NCBI GenBank assembly: GCA_016710275.1
Contig: JADJXS010000001.1
Span: 248,001-312,000, forward strand
Direction: 5' to 3'
Length of the DNA stretch: 64,000 bases
DNA from: Phycisphaerales bacterium
GTDB taxonomy: Bacteria; Planctomycetota; Phycisphaerae; UBA1845; Fen-1342
Positions 24,786-34,508 of this stretch are shown here, piece by piece. A program made the position numbers and the translations under genes. The notes below the pieces were generated by a model. The model did no database searches. It was given only the letters and a program-made list of their open reading frames with translations, and was not told the origin of the DNA. How positions within the stretch are numbered: position 1 is the first letter of the stretch; each line of letters begins with the position of its first letter.

Positions 24786-25691
24786 ATGAACGGTGAAATC
24801 CTCGGTATTCAGATCTGCCCGGCAGCCGGCGCGCCGCCCATCCCTCTGGATCGCGTCCGGGCCGTCGCCGGCGTCGGCCTCGAGGGCGACCACAACGCCG
24901 GCGACCAGCCGCAGGGCACGTCAAAAGCCCCGGGCGACTGGCAGATCACGCTGATCGAGGAGGAGGCGCTGCGCGCTGCGGCCGACGAGGCCGGCGTGCA
25001 GCTCTCGCACGCCGATTCCCGCCGCAACCTGCTCTGCCGCGGCGTGCCGCTGGCGCACCTGATCGGGCGGCGCTTCCGCATCGGGTCGGCGGTGCTGCGC
25101 GGCGCGCGGCAGTGCGAGCCGTGCAAGACGCTCGAAAGCCGCACGCAGCGCGGCGCCGTGGCGGCCCTGCTGCATCGCGGCGGGTTGCGGGCGCAGGTGC
25201 TTCGCGGCGGCGAGATCCGCGTCGGCGACGCCGTGGCGTGGCAGACGGAGCATCACGAATGGCGGCGCGGCGAGCTGTGCGTCAGCACGGACACAACCCG
25301 CCTCGATGCGGACGTTGTACACGACTTCCTGAGGCGGACGGCGTGGGCGGCGGGGATTCCGCGCGAGACCGTGCTGCGGTCGCTCTGCGGGGCGCTGTGC
25401 TTCGGCCTGTATGACGGAGAGCGGCAGATCGGCGTGGCGCGGGTCATCACCGATCGATCCACCTATGCCTATCTCTCCGACGTGTTCATCGAGGAGCCGG
25501 CCCGCGGGCGGGGGCTGGCGGCGTGGCTGATGGAGTGCATCCTCGCGCACCCGGAGTTGCAGGGGCTGCGGCGCTTCGTGCTCTCCACGATGGACGCCCA
25601 CGGCCTGTATGCGCGGTTCGGCTTCGGCCCGCCGCGCCACCCCGATCGCTACATGGAGATTCTCAACGAGGGCATCTATCGCGGGGGTTGA
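24786..25691 (+). CDS. MOSC domain-GNAT acetyltransferase fusion protein
   Basis: 301 residues. Residues 1 to about 155 are a MOSC domain (molybdenum cofactor sulfurase C-terminal type): LEGDHNAG, the start of its cofactor/substrate fold, and the conserved Cys pair in CEPC (110 and 113). Residues about 165-290 are a GNAT N-acetyltransferase: ARVITDRSTYAYLSDVFI, acetyl-CoA loop ARGRGLAAWLM, and HGLYARFGF near the end. Both halves are complete. MOSC proteins move sulfur or handle N-hydroxylated substrates with Mo cofactor; GNATs acetylate amines. The substrate of the fusion is unknown. GGAGG precedes the ATG. Confidence 0.85.
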   Translation: MNGEILGIQICPAAGAPPIPLDRVRAVAGVGLEGDHNAGDQPQGTSKAPGDWQITLIEEEALRAAADEAGVQLSHADSRRNLLCRGVPLAHLIGRRFRIGSAVLRGARQCEPCKTLESRTQRGAVAALLHRGGLRAQVLRGGEIRVGDAVAWQTEHHEWRRGELCVSTDTTRLDADVVHDFLRRTAWAAGIPRETVLRSLCGALCFGLYDGERQIGVARVITDRSTYAYLSDVFIEEPARGRGLAAWLMECILAHPELQGLRRFVLSTMDAHGLYARFGFGPPRHPDRYMEILNEGIYRGG

Positions 25692-25828
25692 GACGGCGGG
25701 AGGATCGGACGCCCCGGCGGCTCCTCTACCCTTGCCTTCGGCCCGTGGTACGATGCGCACCCGGTTCTGGTGCAAGCGCCCGAATCTCGGCCAGCCGCCC
25801 GGCGGCGCAGCAGTGATCGCGGGGAATC

Positions 25829-27088
25829 ATGCCCGGTCCGATTCGTGCCGGTCTCCCGGACGTGCCGGTGATGCGCGACCCGCGCTCCGAGTGGCGGCAT
25901 CGCGCAGCGCGGGCGGCGCTGCCGACCGTGATCGCGCTGTACGTGCCCTTCGTTCTGCTTCTGGTGACGGTGCTCGCCGGTGGAGCGGCCTGGCTTACCT
26001 ATTTCGTATTCACGGGCCAGATCGAGTTTCTCGGCCGTGTGTCGGCCCTGCGGTTTTATCTCTGCCTGCTGGTGGTCTGCTTCGACATTTCCACTCTACT
26101 GGTGTGCATCCTGCTTCTGATCGGGCTGGGGCCTCTGTTTGCGAAACGGGAGGCGGCAGACGCGCCGCCCTCCGATGAGGTGATCGCGCCGCTGCGCCAC
26201 CCGCGATTCCACGCCCTGGTGGAGCGCATCTGTCGTCGGATGGCCGTGGAGCCGCCGGATGTGTGCGCTCTGACGCCGGGAGACGGGGCCGGAATCGGGG
26301 ATCTGCTCGTCAGGGATGAAAGCGGGGAGGTGCGCACCCAGCGCTGCCTGCTGATCGGCGCCGCGCTGCTGATGCACCTGCGCGTCGACGAATTCGCGGC
26401 GGTCATCTGTCATGAGATCGCGCATGCCGCGGCCGGCGACACGCGTGAAGGCCGCATGGCGGACCGCTTCGCCGACGCCATGCTGGTGGGTGCGTACCTG
26501 CAGACTGAAGACTGGAAAGATGATGAAGGGGGTTCGAGAGAGTCGCCCTGGATGGCGCGGCTCGCCCATTATCTGCTATTCGGATACTTCGCGCTGTTCA
26601 CCTGGCTGCGCAGCATCGAGCATCGCTACCGCGAGTACCGGGCGGATCGCGTGGCCGCGGAAATCTGCGGGGCCGGGACCACCCGTCGCGCGCTGATCGG
26701 CACGCACCTGTCCGCGTACGTCCCGGAGCTGACCGTGGAGAGCGCGCTGTTCGATTTCGCGCAGAACACGCGTGACATGCACAATCTGTACGCCGAGGTT
26801 CGCCGCCGCTGGGCCGAGCTGCCCGAGCCGCGACGGATCGCCGCGGAAAACGCGCTGTTCATGGAGCCGACGCGCTGGCACTACGCGCACCCGAGCCTGG
26901 CGGATCGAATCCGCAATCTGCAGGACGTCAGCGCAGCGGACCTCGTGAACGATCGGCCGGCGACGACGCTGTTCCGGGATTGGGAGGCCGTCGAACAGCG
27001 GATGACACGGAACCTGCTGGGCATGGCGCGGCCGCTCATCGAGGCGCATTATCAGAAGATGGCCCGTGAGCTTCGAGGCGGGCGGTGA
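25829..27088 (+). CDS. Membrane-bound M48-like zinc metalloprotease
   Basis: 419 residues with two hydrophobic segments near 33-58 and 70-100. The zinc motif HEIAH is at 195-199 (AAVICHEIAHAAAGDT), and YREYRADRVAAEICG near residue 268 supplies the third ligand Glu in the EYRAD form seen in M48 (Ste24/HtpX) peptidases. The long C-terminal part (NLYAEVRRRWAEL, HPSLADRIRNLQ) also fits M48, where HPS precedes the R-x-R end. A role in membrane protein quality control is plausible. GGGGA precedes the ATG; an ATG at 25871 is an alternative. Confidence 0.85.
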   Translation: MPGPIRAGLPDVPVMRDPRSEWRHRAARAALPTVIALYVPFVLLLVTVLAGGAAWLTYFVFTGQIEFLGRVSALRFYLCLLVVCFDISTLLVCILLLIGLGPLFAKREAADAPPSDEVIAPLRHPRFHALVERICRRMAVEPPDVCALTPGDGAGIGDLLVRDESGEVRTQRCLLIGAALLMHLRVDEFAAVICHEIAHAAAGDTREGRMADRFADAMLVGAYLQTEDWKDDEGGSRESPWMARLAHYLLFGYFALFTWLRSIEHRYREYRADRVAAEICGAGTTRRALIGTHLSAYVPELTVESALFDFAQNTRDMHNLYAEVRRRWAELPEPRRIAAENALFMEPTRWHYAHPSLADRIRNLQDVSAADLVNDRPATTLFRDWEAVEQRMTRNLLGMARPLIEAHYQKMARELRGGR

Positions 27089-27155
27089 CAGGTGGGCGAT
27101 GCAGGATTCGGGATTCGGCGCTGCGGCGCGCCGCCGTCGCGTCAGCCGGCCGTCG

Positions 27156-28766
27156 CTATCGCGCGACGCCCGCGCGGCCTTCCTCGTGCGGAGACAGTGC
27201 CACAGGCGCCGGCTGCCCGGCCGCCGGAGCCTCCACCACGAAGCCGAGCGGATCGCGCAGGTCGCGGGTCGCCGTGCGGCTCATCATCAGCAGCGGGTTG
27301 GGGAAGAAGCTGTAGATCAGCAGCAGCACGCCCGCCATCGTGGCCCCGAATTGCGGCGTCTGCGCCGGAATCGCATCCGCCGGTTCATCGCTTTCGTACA
27401 GGATGCAGGCGGCGATGACCCGCAGGTAGTACGCCGCGCCGATCGCCGAATTCACGACCGCCAGGATCACCAGCGCCCCGATCCACCACTGCACATCAGC
27501 CGGGGCGGATGCGGCGGCGCTCCAGGCGCTGCCGAAGAGCGAAAGCTTGCCCCAGAAGCCGGGCGTCGGCGGCAGCCCCATCAGCGTGAACATGGCAATG
27601 ACCAGGATCAGCGCCAGCGCCGGTTGACGACGCAGCAGCCCGGCCACGTCGCGCACCGTCTCACACGCCGCCCCGCGGATGCGCAGCGCACCCAGCACGG
27701 CGAAGGCGCAGAGGTTCGCGATGCCGTAGGCGACGGCGTAGTAGAAGACCGCGCCCGGCCCGTCGGCCATCAGCCCGCCGACCTGCGACCCCTCGCGCGC
27801 ATATAACCCGGCCGCGATCAGGCCGACGAGCATGTAGCCCGAGTGCGCGATGCCGGAATAGGCCAGCATGCGCTTGATGCTGTGCTGGCGCAGGGCCAGC
27901 ACGTTGCCGATCGTCATGCTCAGCGCGGCCGACAGCCACAACGTCCAGAAGAGCGCGCCGCGGTCGGCGGACCAGCCGGCGGCCTCGATCATCTTCACGA
28001 TGGCCACGATCCCCGCCAGTTTGGGCACGAAGCCCAGCAGACCGGCCACGCTGGAGGCCGCGCCTTCATATACATCGGCGATGTAGAGGTGCAGCGGAAC
28101 GGCCGCGATCTTGAAGAACAGCCCGGCCAGCGACAGCATCAGCCCGGTCAGGGCCAGTGCGTGCGGCACGCTGCCGGGGGCGGCCAGCGCGGCGGTCACA
28201 GCCGTCGCGACGCGCCCGAGGTCGGCGCTGCCGGCGACGCCGTACAGGAATGAGAAGCCGTACGCGGTGACGGCCGCGGCCATGGCCCCCAGATAGAAGT
28301 ACTTGGTCCCCGCCTCCAGCGAGCGCTCGTTGTGGCGGCTGAGCACGACCAGCACATAGGTCGGAATGCCGACCAGCTCCAGTGCGACGAAGAGCAGCAC
28401 CAGGTCCGACGCGCCGCCGAGCAGCATCAGCCCGGCCAGCGAGAACAGCACCATCGAGAAGAACTCGCCGCGTTCGTCGTCGCGCGGCTGGGCGAATGCG
28501 ACCAGCACAAGCAGCGCCCCGACCACCAACGTGGCGTGCCGCACGAAATCGGCGGCGCTCGTGAAGCGCATGCCGCTGCCGGATTCGGGGTGCGGCGCGC
28601 CCCACAGCAGCAGGGCCAGCGCCCCGATCACGGCGCCCAGCGCCGTCCACGGCACGAAGCGCCGCGAGGGGCCGATCATCAGCAGCACGGCGCAGCCGGC
28701 CGCGACCAGCAGAATCTCCGGCAGCAGCCCGGCCACGTTGATCAGGGGATAGAAGGAAGCGGGCAT
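27156..28766 (-). CDS. nuoN: NADH-quinone oxidoreductase subunit N
   Basis: 536-residue, multi-spanning antiporter-like subunit of complex I that helps couple quinone reduction to proton transfer. It has the proton-antiporter core (KYFYLGAMAAAVTAYGFSFLYG, LMLSLAGLFFKIAAVPLHLY) and the family end segment GLPPTPGFWGKL. The ATG directly abuts the nuoM stop, with GGAGG eight bases upstream inside nuoM. It is the last gene of the nuoJKLMN run. Confidence 0.95.
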   Translation of the reverse strand: MPASFYPLINVAGLLPEILLVAAGCAVLLMIGPSRRFVPWTALGAVIGALALLLWGAPHPESGSGMRFTSAADFVRHATLVVGALLVLVAFAQPRDDERGEFFSMVLFSLAGLMLLGGASDLVLLFVALELVGIPTYVLVVLSRHNERSLEAGTKYFYLGAMAAAVTAYGFSFLYGVAGSADLGRVATAVTAALAAPGSVPHALALTGLMLSLAGLFFKIAAVPLHLYIADVYEGAASSVAGLLGFVPKLAGIVAIVKMIEAAGWSADRGALFWTLWLSAALSMTIGNVLALRQHSIKRMLAYSGIAHSGYMLVGLIAAGLYAREGSQVGGLMADGPGAVFYYAVAYGIANLCAFAVLGALRIRGAACETVRDVAGLLRRQPALALILVIAMFTLMGLPPTPGFWGKLSLFGSAWSAAASAPADVQWWIGALVILAVVNSAIGAAYYLRVIAACILYESDEPADAIPAQTPQFGATMAGVLLLIYSFFPNPLLMMSRTATRDLRDPLGFVVEAPAAGQPAPVALSPHEEGRAGVAR

Positions 28767-30377
28767 TTACGGCGCCTCCGGCGCGGCAGCGCCCGGCAGA
28801 AGGGCCGCCATGCGACGCCCCGACGGGGCGGCCGGCGCCACATGGGGCGCGACGCGCGCCAGCACGCGCGCCTCGAGCACCGGCTCGAGCGGATTGGTCA
28901 GCACCTTCGGCGCGACGCCGAGGATCAGCACCAGCGCCGCCAGCGGCGCGAGGATGGCGATTTCGCGGCGCGTCAGGTCGGGCTTGAGGCGGCCGTTATG
29001 CAGATCGGGGCCGCCATGCGGCTCATTCAGCGGGCCGAAGAGCACTTTGCCGGTCATGTAGAGCATGTAGATGGCGCCGAGCAGGATGCCGACAGCGCCC
29101 ATGGCGCCGAAGGCCGGGCCGAGCACCTTGGACTGGTAGGCGGCGAACAGGACGGTGAACTCGCTGATGAAGCCGTTGGTCAGCGGCAGGCCGACGCTGG
29201 CCAGCACGAAGATGATGAGGAAGAAGCTCATCACGGGCATCTGGCGGGCCAGTCCGCCGAGCTTGTCCATGTCGCGGGTGTGATAGCGGTCGTAGATCAT
29301 GCCGACGACAAGGAACAGCGCGCCGGTGTTGATGCCGTGATTCACCATGTACAGCACGGAGCCGGTCAGCCCGGCCGACATCATGCTGAACATGCCCAGC
29401 ATGCAGAAGCCCAGGTGCGAGACCGACGAATAGGCGACCAGCTTTTTCACGTCGCGCTGCACCCACGAGATCAGCGCGCCGTAGATGATGCCGCAGATCG
29501 CCAGCCCGCCCATCAGGGGCGCCCAGGCCACCGCCCCCTCGGGCGTCATCGGCAGGCTGAAACGCAGAAAGCCGTACGTGCCCAGCTTGAGCAGCACCCC
29601 GGCCAGCAGCACGGAACCGGCCGTCGGCGCTTCGGTGTGCGCCAGCGGCAGCCAGGTGTGCAGCGGGAAGAGGGGCACCTTGATCGCAAAGCCGCAGAAC
29701 AGGGCCAGGAAGAGCAGCGACTGCTCGGCGGTGCTGAGCGAGACGGATGAGAGCCGCAGCAGGTCAAAGTCGATTGCGCCGCCGTCCGCGGCGCGGATGG
29801 CGAGGTACAGAATGCCCGCGAAGGTGATTACGCTGCCGACGAACGTGAACAGGAAGAACTTGTTGGCGGCGTAGCGCCGCTCCGGCCCGCCCCAGATGCC
29901 GATCAGGAAGTAGAGCGGGACCAGTGTGAACTCGAAGAAGACGTAGAACAGCAGCACGTCGCGCGCCGCGAAGACGCCGAACATCGCCCCCGTCAGCACC
30001 ATCAGCCAGGCGTAGTACTCCGTGGCGCGCTCGCGGATGGACACCGCGCCGCAGGCGATCGACAGCGGCACGAGCAGCGCCGTCAGCCCGACCAGCACCG
30101 CCGAGATCGCATCCAGCCCGACGTGGTAGCGGATCGTGACGCCGGCGCCGGCCGCCGTGTCGGCGATCGTGACCCACGTCAGGCGCGTCTCGCCGATCAG
30201 CGCGTCGGCGTCGCCGGTGGTGACCCACCACAGCCCCAGACCGATGGCGCAGACCATGCCGCCGACGGCCAGGGCGATGCGATACGCCAGGTCCCCGCGC
30301 GACGCGGGCAGCGACCAGATCGCCAGCGCCGCCGCGAAGGGGGCGAAAATCAGGATGTGCAGGCCGATCGCTTCCAT
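28767..30377 (-). CDS. nuoM: NADH-quinone oxidoreductase subunit M
   Basis: 536-residue antiporter-like subunit of the complex I membrane arm. Diagnostic stretches are YVFFEFTLVPLYFLIGIWGG with the conserved Glu, FAIKVPLFPLHTWLPLAHTE with the conserved Lys/His, and HLGFCMLGMF. Starts with ATG after GAGG, 41 bases after nuoL. Its Ala/Pro-rich C-terminus is slightly longer than usual. Confidence 0.96.
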   Translation of the reverse strand: MEAIGLHILIFAPFAAALAIWSLPASRGDLAYRIALAVGGMVCAIGLGLWWVTTGDADALIGETRLTWVTIADTAAGAGVTIRYHVGLDAISAVLVGLTALLVPLSIACGAVSIRERATEYYAWLMVLTGAMFGVFAARDVLLFYVFFEFTLVPLYFLIGIWGGPERRYAANKFFLFTFVGSVITFAGILYLAIRAADGGAIDFDLLRLSSVSLSTAEQSLLFLALFCGFAIKVPLFPLHTWLPLAHTEAPTAGSVLLAGVLLKLGTYGFLRFSLPMTPEGAVAWAPLMGGLAICGIIYGALISWVQRDVKKLVAYSSVSHLGFCMLGMFSMMSAGLTGSVLYMVNHGINTGALFLVVGMIYDRYHTRDMDKLGGLARQMPVMSFFLIIFVLASVGLPLTNGFISEFTVLFAAYQSKVLGPAFGAMGAVGILLGAIYMLYMTGKVLFGPLNEPHGGPDLHNGRLKPDLTRREIAILAPLAALVLILGVAPKVLTNPLEPVLEARVLARVAPHVAPAAPSGRRMAALLPGAAAPEAP

Positions 30378-30418
30378 GAATCCTCACGCGGCGCCGCCCG
30401 CGGCGGCCGCCGCCGTTC

Positions 30419-32428
30419 TCACGGCGTTCCGACGAAGCGCCACAGCAGCGCCAGCACCGCGATGCCCAGCGCCGTCGTCAGCGCATAGCTTTGCAGCATG
30501 CCGTTCTGCGCAACCCGCAGCACGGCGCCCAGCGCCCGCGGCGTCCCGCCGATTGCATTCACCGCGCCATCCACACCGGCACGGTCCACGGCGAAGAAGA
30601 GCCGCCCGAGAGCGCGCAGCGGCTGCACGAACACGGCGTCGAAAATCTCGTCCACGTAATAGCGCGCGTGCCACAGCAGCCACAGCGGGCCGAACGACTT
30701 GCGGTCCGGCTCATCCTGCGGGGCTGTTCCGTAGCGCCGCCAGGCCATCCAGATGCCGACGATGCCGACCGCGGCGGAAACGTAATAGAGCACCGCGCTG
30801 CCCGAACCATGCTCGACCGGCGTCACCACCATCGAGCCGTTGTGCACATAGTGATGGAACCAGCCGTGCCCCTGGAACACGAACAGGAACGAATCGAGCG
30901 GGCTGCCCCAGTGAATCGCCACGCCCAGGTATCCCGCCAGCACCGCGCCGGCCGCCAGCAGCGTCATCGGAAGCACCATCACCGGCGGCGCGTCGTGCGG
31001 GTGCGCCCCGGCGGCGGCGGGCAGCCGCAGCGGACCGTGGAAGCACAGGAAATACATGCGGAACGTGTAATAGGCGGTCATGAAGGACGTCAGCAGCAGG
31101 ATCACGAACACCGGGAAGTTGTGCTCCAGCGCCGCGTGCAGAATCTCGTCCTTGCTCCAGAATCCCGACAGCAGCGGGAAACCCGCCAGCGCCAGGCAGC
31201 CGATCAGCATCAGCCGCTGGGTCGTGGGCAGGACGCTGCGCAGCCCGCTGAACTCGCGCAGGTCGATGACGTTCCCCATCGCGTGCATCACGCTGCCGGC
31301 GCCCAGGAACAGCAGCGCCTTGAAGAAGGCGTGCGTGTAGAGGTGAAACACGGCTGAATCGGGCGCGCCGCAGCCCAGCGCAACGAACATGTACGCCAGT
31401 TGCGACATCGTCGAATAGGCGAGGATGCGCTTCATGTCGTATTGCGCCATGGCCATGGTCGCGGCGTAGATCGCCCCGATGGCCCCCACCCAGGTCACCA
31501 CCTCCAGCGCGTCCGGAGCGTTCGCGAAGAGCGGACCGCAGCGCGCCACCATGTAGACGCCGGCGGTCACCATCGTCGCCGCGTGGATCAGCGCCGACAC
31601 CGGCGACGGGCCTTCCATCGCGTCCGGCAGCCACACATACAGCGGAATCTGGGCGCTCTTGCCCATCGCCCCGCAGAACAACAGCAGGCAGACCAGGTTC
31701 ACCTGGTCGGCCGTCAGTTGCGCGGCATGGCGGAAGACAACCGCGTAGTCCAGCGCGTTCTCCCCCGGCTGGACGTGCGGCAGGATGTACTGGTAGAGCG
31801 CGAAAATCCCCAGCGCAAAGCCGAAATCGCCGATGCGGTTGACGAGGAACGCCTTCTTCGCGGCGGCGGCCGCCTCCGGCTTTCGATAATAAAACCCGAT
31901 CAGCAGGTAGCTGCACAACCCGACCAGTTCCCACCCCAGGTACAGCAGCACGAAATTCCCGGCCAGCACCAGCATCAGCATGCTGAAGATGAAAAGCCCG
32001 AGGAAGGCGAAGAAGCGCTCATACCCGCGCTCGCGGTGGCCGTGATGATCCTTCATGTAGCCGACGGAGTAGATCACCACCATCAGCGCCACCGACGTGA
32101 CCACCAGCAGCATCACGCCCGTCAGGCCGTCGAGATAGTAGTTGAACCCCACCATCTGCCCGTCGCCGAGGCTGAACCACGGCGCGATGTCCATGCTCAC
32201 GCCGCCGGTCGCCCCGTGGCCGTCGCCGGCCGGAGCAAGTTGCACGAACCAGACCGCTCCCAGCACGGCCGCAACCAGCGCCCCGGCGATGACCGCGACG
32301 TGCGCCATCCCGCGGAAGCGCCCGCTGGCCAGCATGATGCCGACCAGCGCCGCCGACAGCAGCGGCCAGAGCGGCAGCGTCAGCCCGAGGCTCATCAACG
32401 AGGAGGCGGTTTCGGCGGCCAGCAGCAC
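30419..32428 (-). CDS. nuoL: NADH-quinone oxidoreductase subunit L
   Basis: 669 residues, the largest antiporter-like subunit with the long lateral helix near the C-terminus. Motifs include YLGWELVGLCSYLLIGFYY, GKSAQIPLYVWLPDAMEGPSP and HAFFKALLFLGAGSVMHA. It starts at GTG 32428, supported by AAGGA nine bases upstream; the next ATG is 11 codons in. Only two bases separate it from nuoK. Confidence 0.96.
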   Translation of the reverse strand: MLLAAETASSLMSLGLTLPLWPLLSAALVGIMLASGRFRGMAHVAVIAGALVAAVLGAVWFVQLAPAGDGHGATGGVSMDIAPWFSLGDGQMVGFNYYLDGLTGVMLLVVTSVALMVVIYSVGYMKDHHGHRERGYERFFAFLGLFIFSMLMLVLAGNFVLLYLGWELVGLCSYLLIGFYYRKPEAAAAAKKAFLVNRIGDFGFALGIFALYQYILPHVQPGENALDYAVVFRHAAQLTADQVNLVCLLLFCGAMGKSAQIPLYVWLPDAMEGPSPVSALIHAATMVTAGVYMVARCGPLFANAPDALEVVTWVGAIGAIYAATMAMAQYDMKRILAYSTMSQLAYMFVALGCGAPDSAVFHLYTHAFFKALLFLGAGSVMHAMGNVIDLREFSGLRSVLPTTQRLMLIGCLALAGFPLLSGFWSKDEILHAALEHNFPVFVILLLTSFMTAYYTFRMYFLCFHGPLRLPAAAGAHPHDAPPVMVLPMTLLAAGAVLAGYLGVAIHWGSPLDSFLFVFQGHGWFHHYVHNGSMVVTPVEHGSGSAVLYYVSAAVGIVGIWMAWRRYGTAPQDEPDRKSFGPLWLLWHARYYVDEIFDAVFVQPLRALGRLFFAVDRAGVDGAVNAIGGTPRALGAVLRVAQNGMLQSYALTTALGIAVLALLWRFVGTP

Positions 32429-32430
32429 GA

Positions 32431-32742
32431 TCAGGAATCCTTCAGCACTTTGTAGGCGTTCGCATCCAGCGTGCCGCGATAGCGGTACAGCAGCACGACC
32501 AGCGCCAGCCCCAGCGCCGCTTCAGCCGCGGCGATTGCCAGCAGGAAGATCGCGAAGGCCTGCCCGTCCAGCGACGGCGGCCCGCTCAGCGGGTAACGCC
32601 CGAACGCGGCCAGGTTCAGCACAATCCCCTGAAACATCAGCTCGGTGCACAGAAAAATGATGATGAGGTTGCGGCGCGTCACGAAGCCGATCAGCCCCAG
32701 CGAAAACAGCGCCGCCCCGACCAGCACCAGCGGAATCAGCAT
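32431..32742 (-). CDS. nuoK: NADH-quinone oxidoreductase subunit K
   Basis: 103 residues with three membrane helices, matching the usual NuoK size. RRNLIIIFLCTELMFQGIVL holds the conserved Glu of the second helix, and FLLAIAAAEAALGLALVV the second conserved Glu. The frame is open far upstream, but the ATG at 32742 with a G-rich ribosome site gives the standard N-terminus. Confidence 0.95.
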   Translation of the reverse strand: MLIPLVLVGAALFSLGLIGFVTRRNLIIIFLCTELMFQGIVLNLAAFGRYPLSGPPSLDGQAFAIFLLAIAAAEAALGLALVVLLYRYRGTLDANAYKVLKDS

Positions 32743-32812
32743 CGCCGCCCCCCCTTTGACGGCGGGGTGGACCGACCTGCGACGCAGCATTCGCGGCGGC
32801 TTCCGACGCACA

Positions 32813-33595
32813 TCATGCCGCCCCCTCCATCCCCGACAACTGCCGCCGCGCGATCGCAATCGCGCCCACCATCGCCGCCAGCAGCAGCACGCCGGCCAGT
32901 TCCATCGCCAGGAAGTAGCTCGTGAGCAGGTGTGTGCCGAGCCGCTCGGTCGTGCCGTGGCCCGGCCCCGGCTCGGACAGCCGGTTGACATCGCTGAGCA
33001 GCGCGGCATTGGGGGCCAGGTCCGGCCGGACGTCGATCGCTTCGGCGGCCAGTGGCCCGCCCGGGCCGGCCCGCTTCAATTCGCCTGGGACGGCCGTCCC
33101 ATAAATACCGCCTGCCAGCACCGCCAGCAGTACAAATCCGGCCAGGCAGCCCAGCAGCGGCTCGCGGGCCTCGGTGTCGTACGGGGCTTTGCCGGAGGTT
33201 TGCTGGGCCAGCATGATGACGAAGATGTACGTCACCAGGATTGCCCCGGCGTAGATGATGACCAGCCCGGTCGCCAGGAACTCGGCCTGCATCAGCAGCA
33301 GCAGCCCGGCGTTGGCCAGCACCAGCAGCACGAAATACAGGGCGCTGTACACCGGCCGCGAATGGGTGACGACGCGCACCGCCGCCAGCAGCGCCAGCAC
33401 GGACAGGGCGACCATGGTCGGCCGCGCCGGGGTGACGATGCCGGAGGGGAGGTTGATGAGGATCGCGACCAGCATCGCGGCGGCGGCGACGGCCAGCAGG
33501 GCCAGCACGCCGCGGGCGGGCGCAGTGCGCCCGCGCGGCAGGGCCATGTAGAGGCCGATTCCGCCGACGACGACCAGCAGCGTCAGAAGCAGCAT
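32813..33595 (-). CDS. nuoJ: NADH-quinone oxidoreductase subunit J
   Basis: 260-residue membrane subunit. HSRPVYSALYFVLLVLANAGLLLLMQAEFLA and VIIYAGAILVTYIFVIMLAQQ (parts listed here) are the helix-3 motif of NuoJ. The last helix AMELAGVLLLAAMVGAIAIAR also fits. It is the first gene of the run; nuoA-D, H and I are not adjacent. Upstream lies a repeat block, so the operon promoter should lie in 33596-33750. Confidence 0.93.
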   Translation of the reverse strand: MLLLTLLVVVGGIGLYMALPRGRTAPARGVLALLAVAAAAMLVAILINLPSGIVTPARPTMVALSVLALLAAVRVVTHSRPVYSALYFVLLVLANAGLLLLMQAEFLATGLVIIYAGAILVTYIFVIMLAQQTSGKAPYDTEAREPLLGCLAGFVLLAVLAGGIYGTAVPGELKRAGPGGPLAAEAIDVRPDLAPNAALLSDVNRLSEPGPGHGTTERLGTHLLTSYFLAMELAGVLLLAAMVGAIAIARRQLSGMEGAA

Positions 33596-33754
33596 GCGAC
33601 TCGCTTTGCACCGGCCGACGACGCACTGAAAACCGCGCCGCAGCGCGTCGTGAGGCCCGGATCAGAGCGGGCATGTTACGAAGCGGTCCGGCCGATTTCA
33701 ACCGCGCGGCGCGGGGCGGCGCGGGCGCGATGTCGGGCGGCGTCCCGGGAGCAT

Positions 33755-33886
33755 TTCGCGGGGCCGCTCGTGTGGCAGATCGTGTGACATATCGCGGGGC
33801 GGTTCGTGCGGCACTCCGCGTGGCCGTCCATGTGGCTGTTCGAGCGGCAGTTCGCTTCGCGCCTCGTGTGGCCGATTGTGTGGCGT
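33755..33886. repeat. 12-bp degenerate tandem repeat, about 11 units
   Basis: Units of the form YTCGTGTGGCNG start every 12 bases at 33755, 33767, 33779, 33791, 33803, 33815, 33827, 33839, 33851, 33863 and 33875. The period keeps frame, but the surrounding open frame (33673-34161) has no start site or family and runs into a REP element. Confidence 0.8.
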
Positions 33887-33914
33887 GCTTTCGCGGTACT
33901 CCGCGTAAGCATGC
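33883..33914 (-). repeat. REP-A hairpin, copy 1
   Basis: 32-base imperfect palindrome: outer arms GCATGCTT and AAGCATGC (first arm here GCGTGCTT), inner arms CGCGG and CCGCG, loop of four, one A-A or T-T mismatch in the stem. Six more copies are at 52247, 53343, 53519, 53619, 59435 and 59771. Confidence 0.85.
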
Positions 33915-33945
33915 GGAATACCGCGCGGTGCGCCACCGTTTCTTA

Positions 33946-34196
33946 CTCCGCGCCACCGCCCTTTGCCCCCGCGCCACTGCCCCTTCTTCCGTACCACCGC
34001 CCTTCCGGGCGGTGCGGAGACGCGAAGACCACCGGGCAGAAGCCCGGTGGCACATGGCATCGCCCGGTGGGACATGGCATCGCCCGGTGGCACATGGCAT
34101 CGCCCGGTGGCACATGCCGCCGCACTTTGCGAAGCACCGCTTCACGCGCCCCTTCATGTAACGCCCCCTCGCCCTCTGCCCCGCGCGCCCGCGTGC
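33946..34196 (+). repeat. REP-B composite element with 20-bp tandem units, copy 1
   Basis: Hairpins ACCGCCCTTCCGGGCGGT (33996-34013) and CCACCGGGC-AGAA-GCCCGGTGG (34029-34050), then the 20-base unit CACATGGCATCGCCCGGTGG three times (34051-34110, one base changed in the second), then a tail ending GTAACGCCCC. The same order recurs at 38747-38942. The rest of the gap up to 34508 holds no gene. Confidence 0.85.
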
Positions 34197-34508
34197 CAGC
34201 ACCTCCCCCAACTTGATCCGTGCGCTAGGACCGCGTTGGCGTCGCGCTAATCGCCGCAGCCGAGTGCGGTTCCGACGCGACCGCTCTCCCTGATCACTGC
34301 GCGCGGTTCGCACACTTCGCGCGGCCTCCACACGCGCGCTTCATCCGCGGCGCATAGCTTCGCCGGCCGAGCGCACGGCTTCTTCCCCCGTGCGCCGGCG
34401 CTGCGCGTGTCAGCGCCTGCTCTTCGCCCCGTCCGCGTCGTGCGGCGGGGCGCCCTCGCTCCACATGGCGGCACGTGCCGCCCGCGGGCTACTTCGGAGA
34501 GGAATTCG

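Noticed and set aside
32431..33009. 192-residue nuoK with a long N-terminus
   Set aside because: The upstream part is Arg/Cys/Trp-rich shadow of nuoJ; the standard 103-residue form starts at 32742.
33673..34161. Small protein gene from the 12-bp repeat
   Set aside because: Open in frame only because 12 is a multiple of three; no ribosome site and it continues into REP hairpins.
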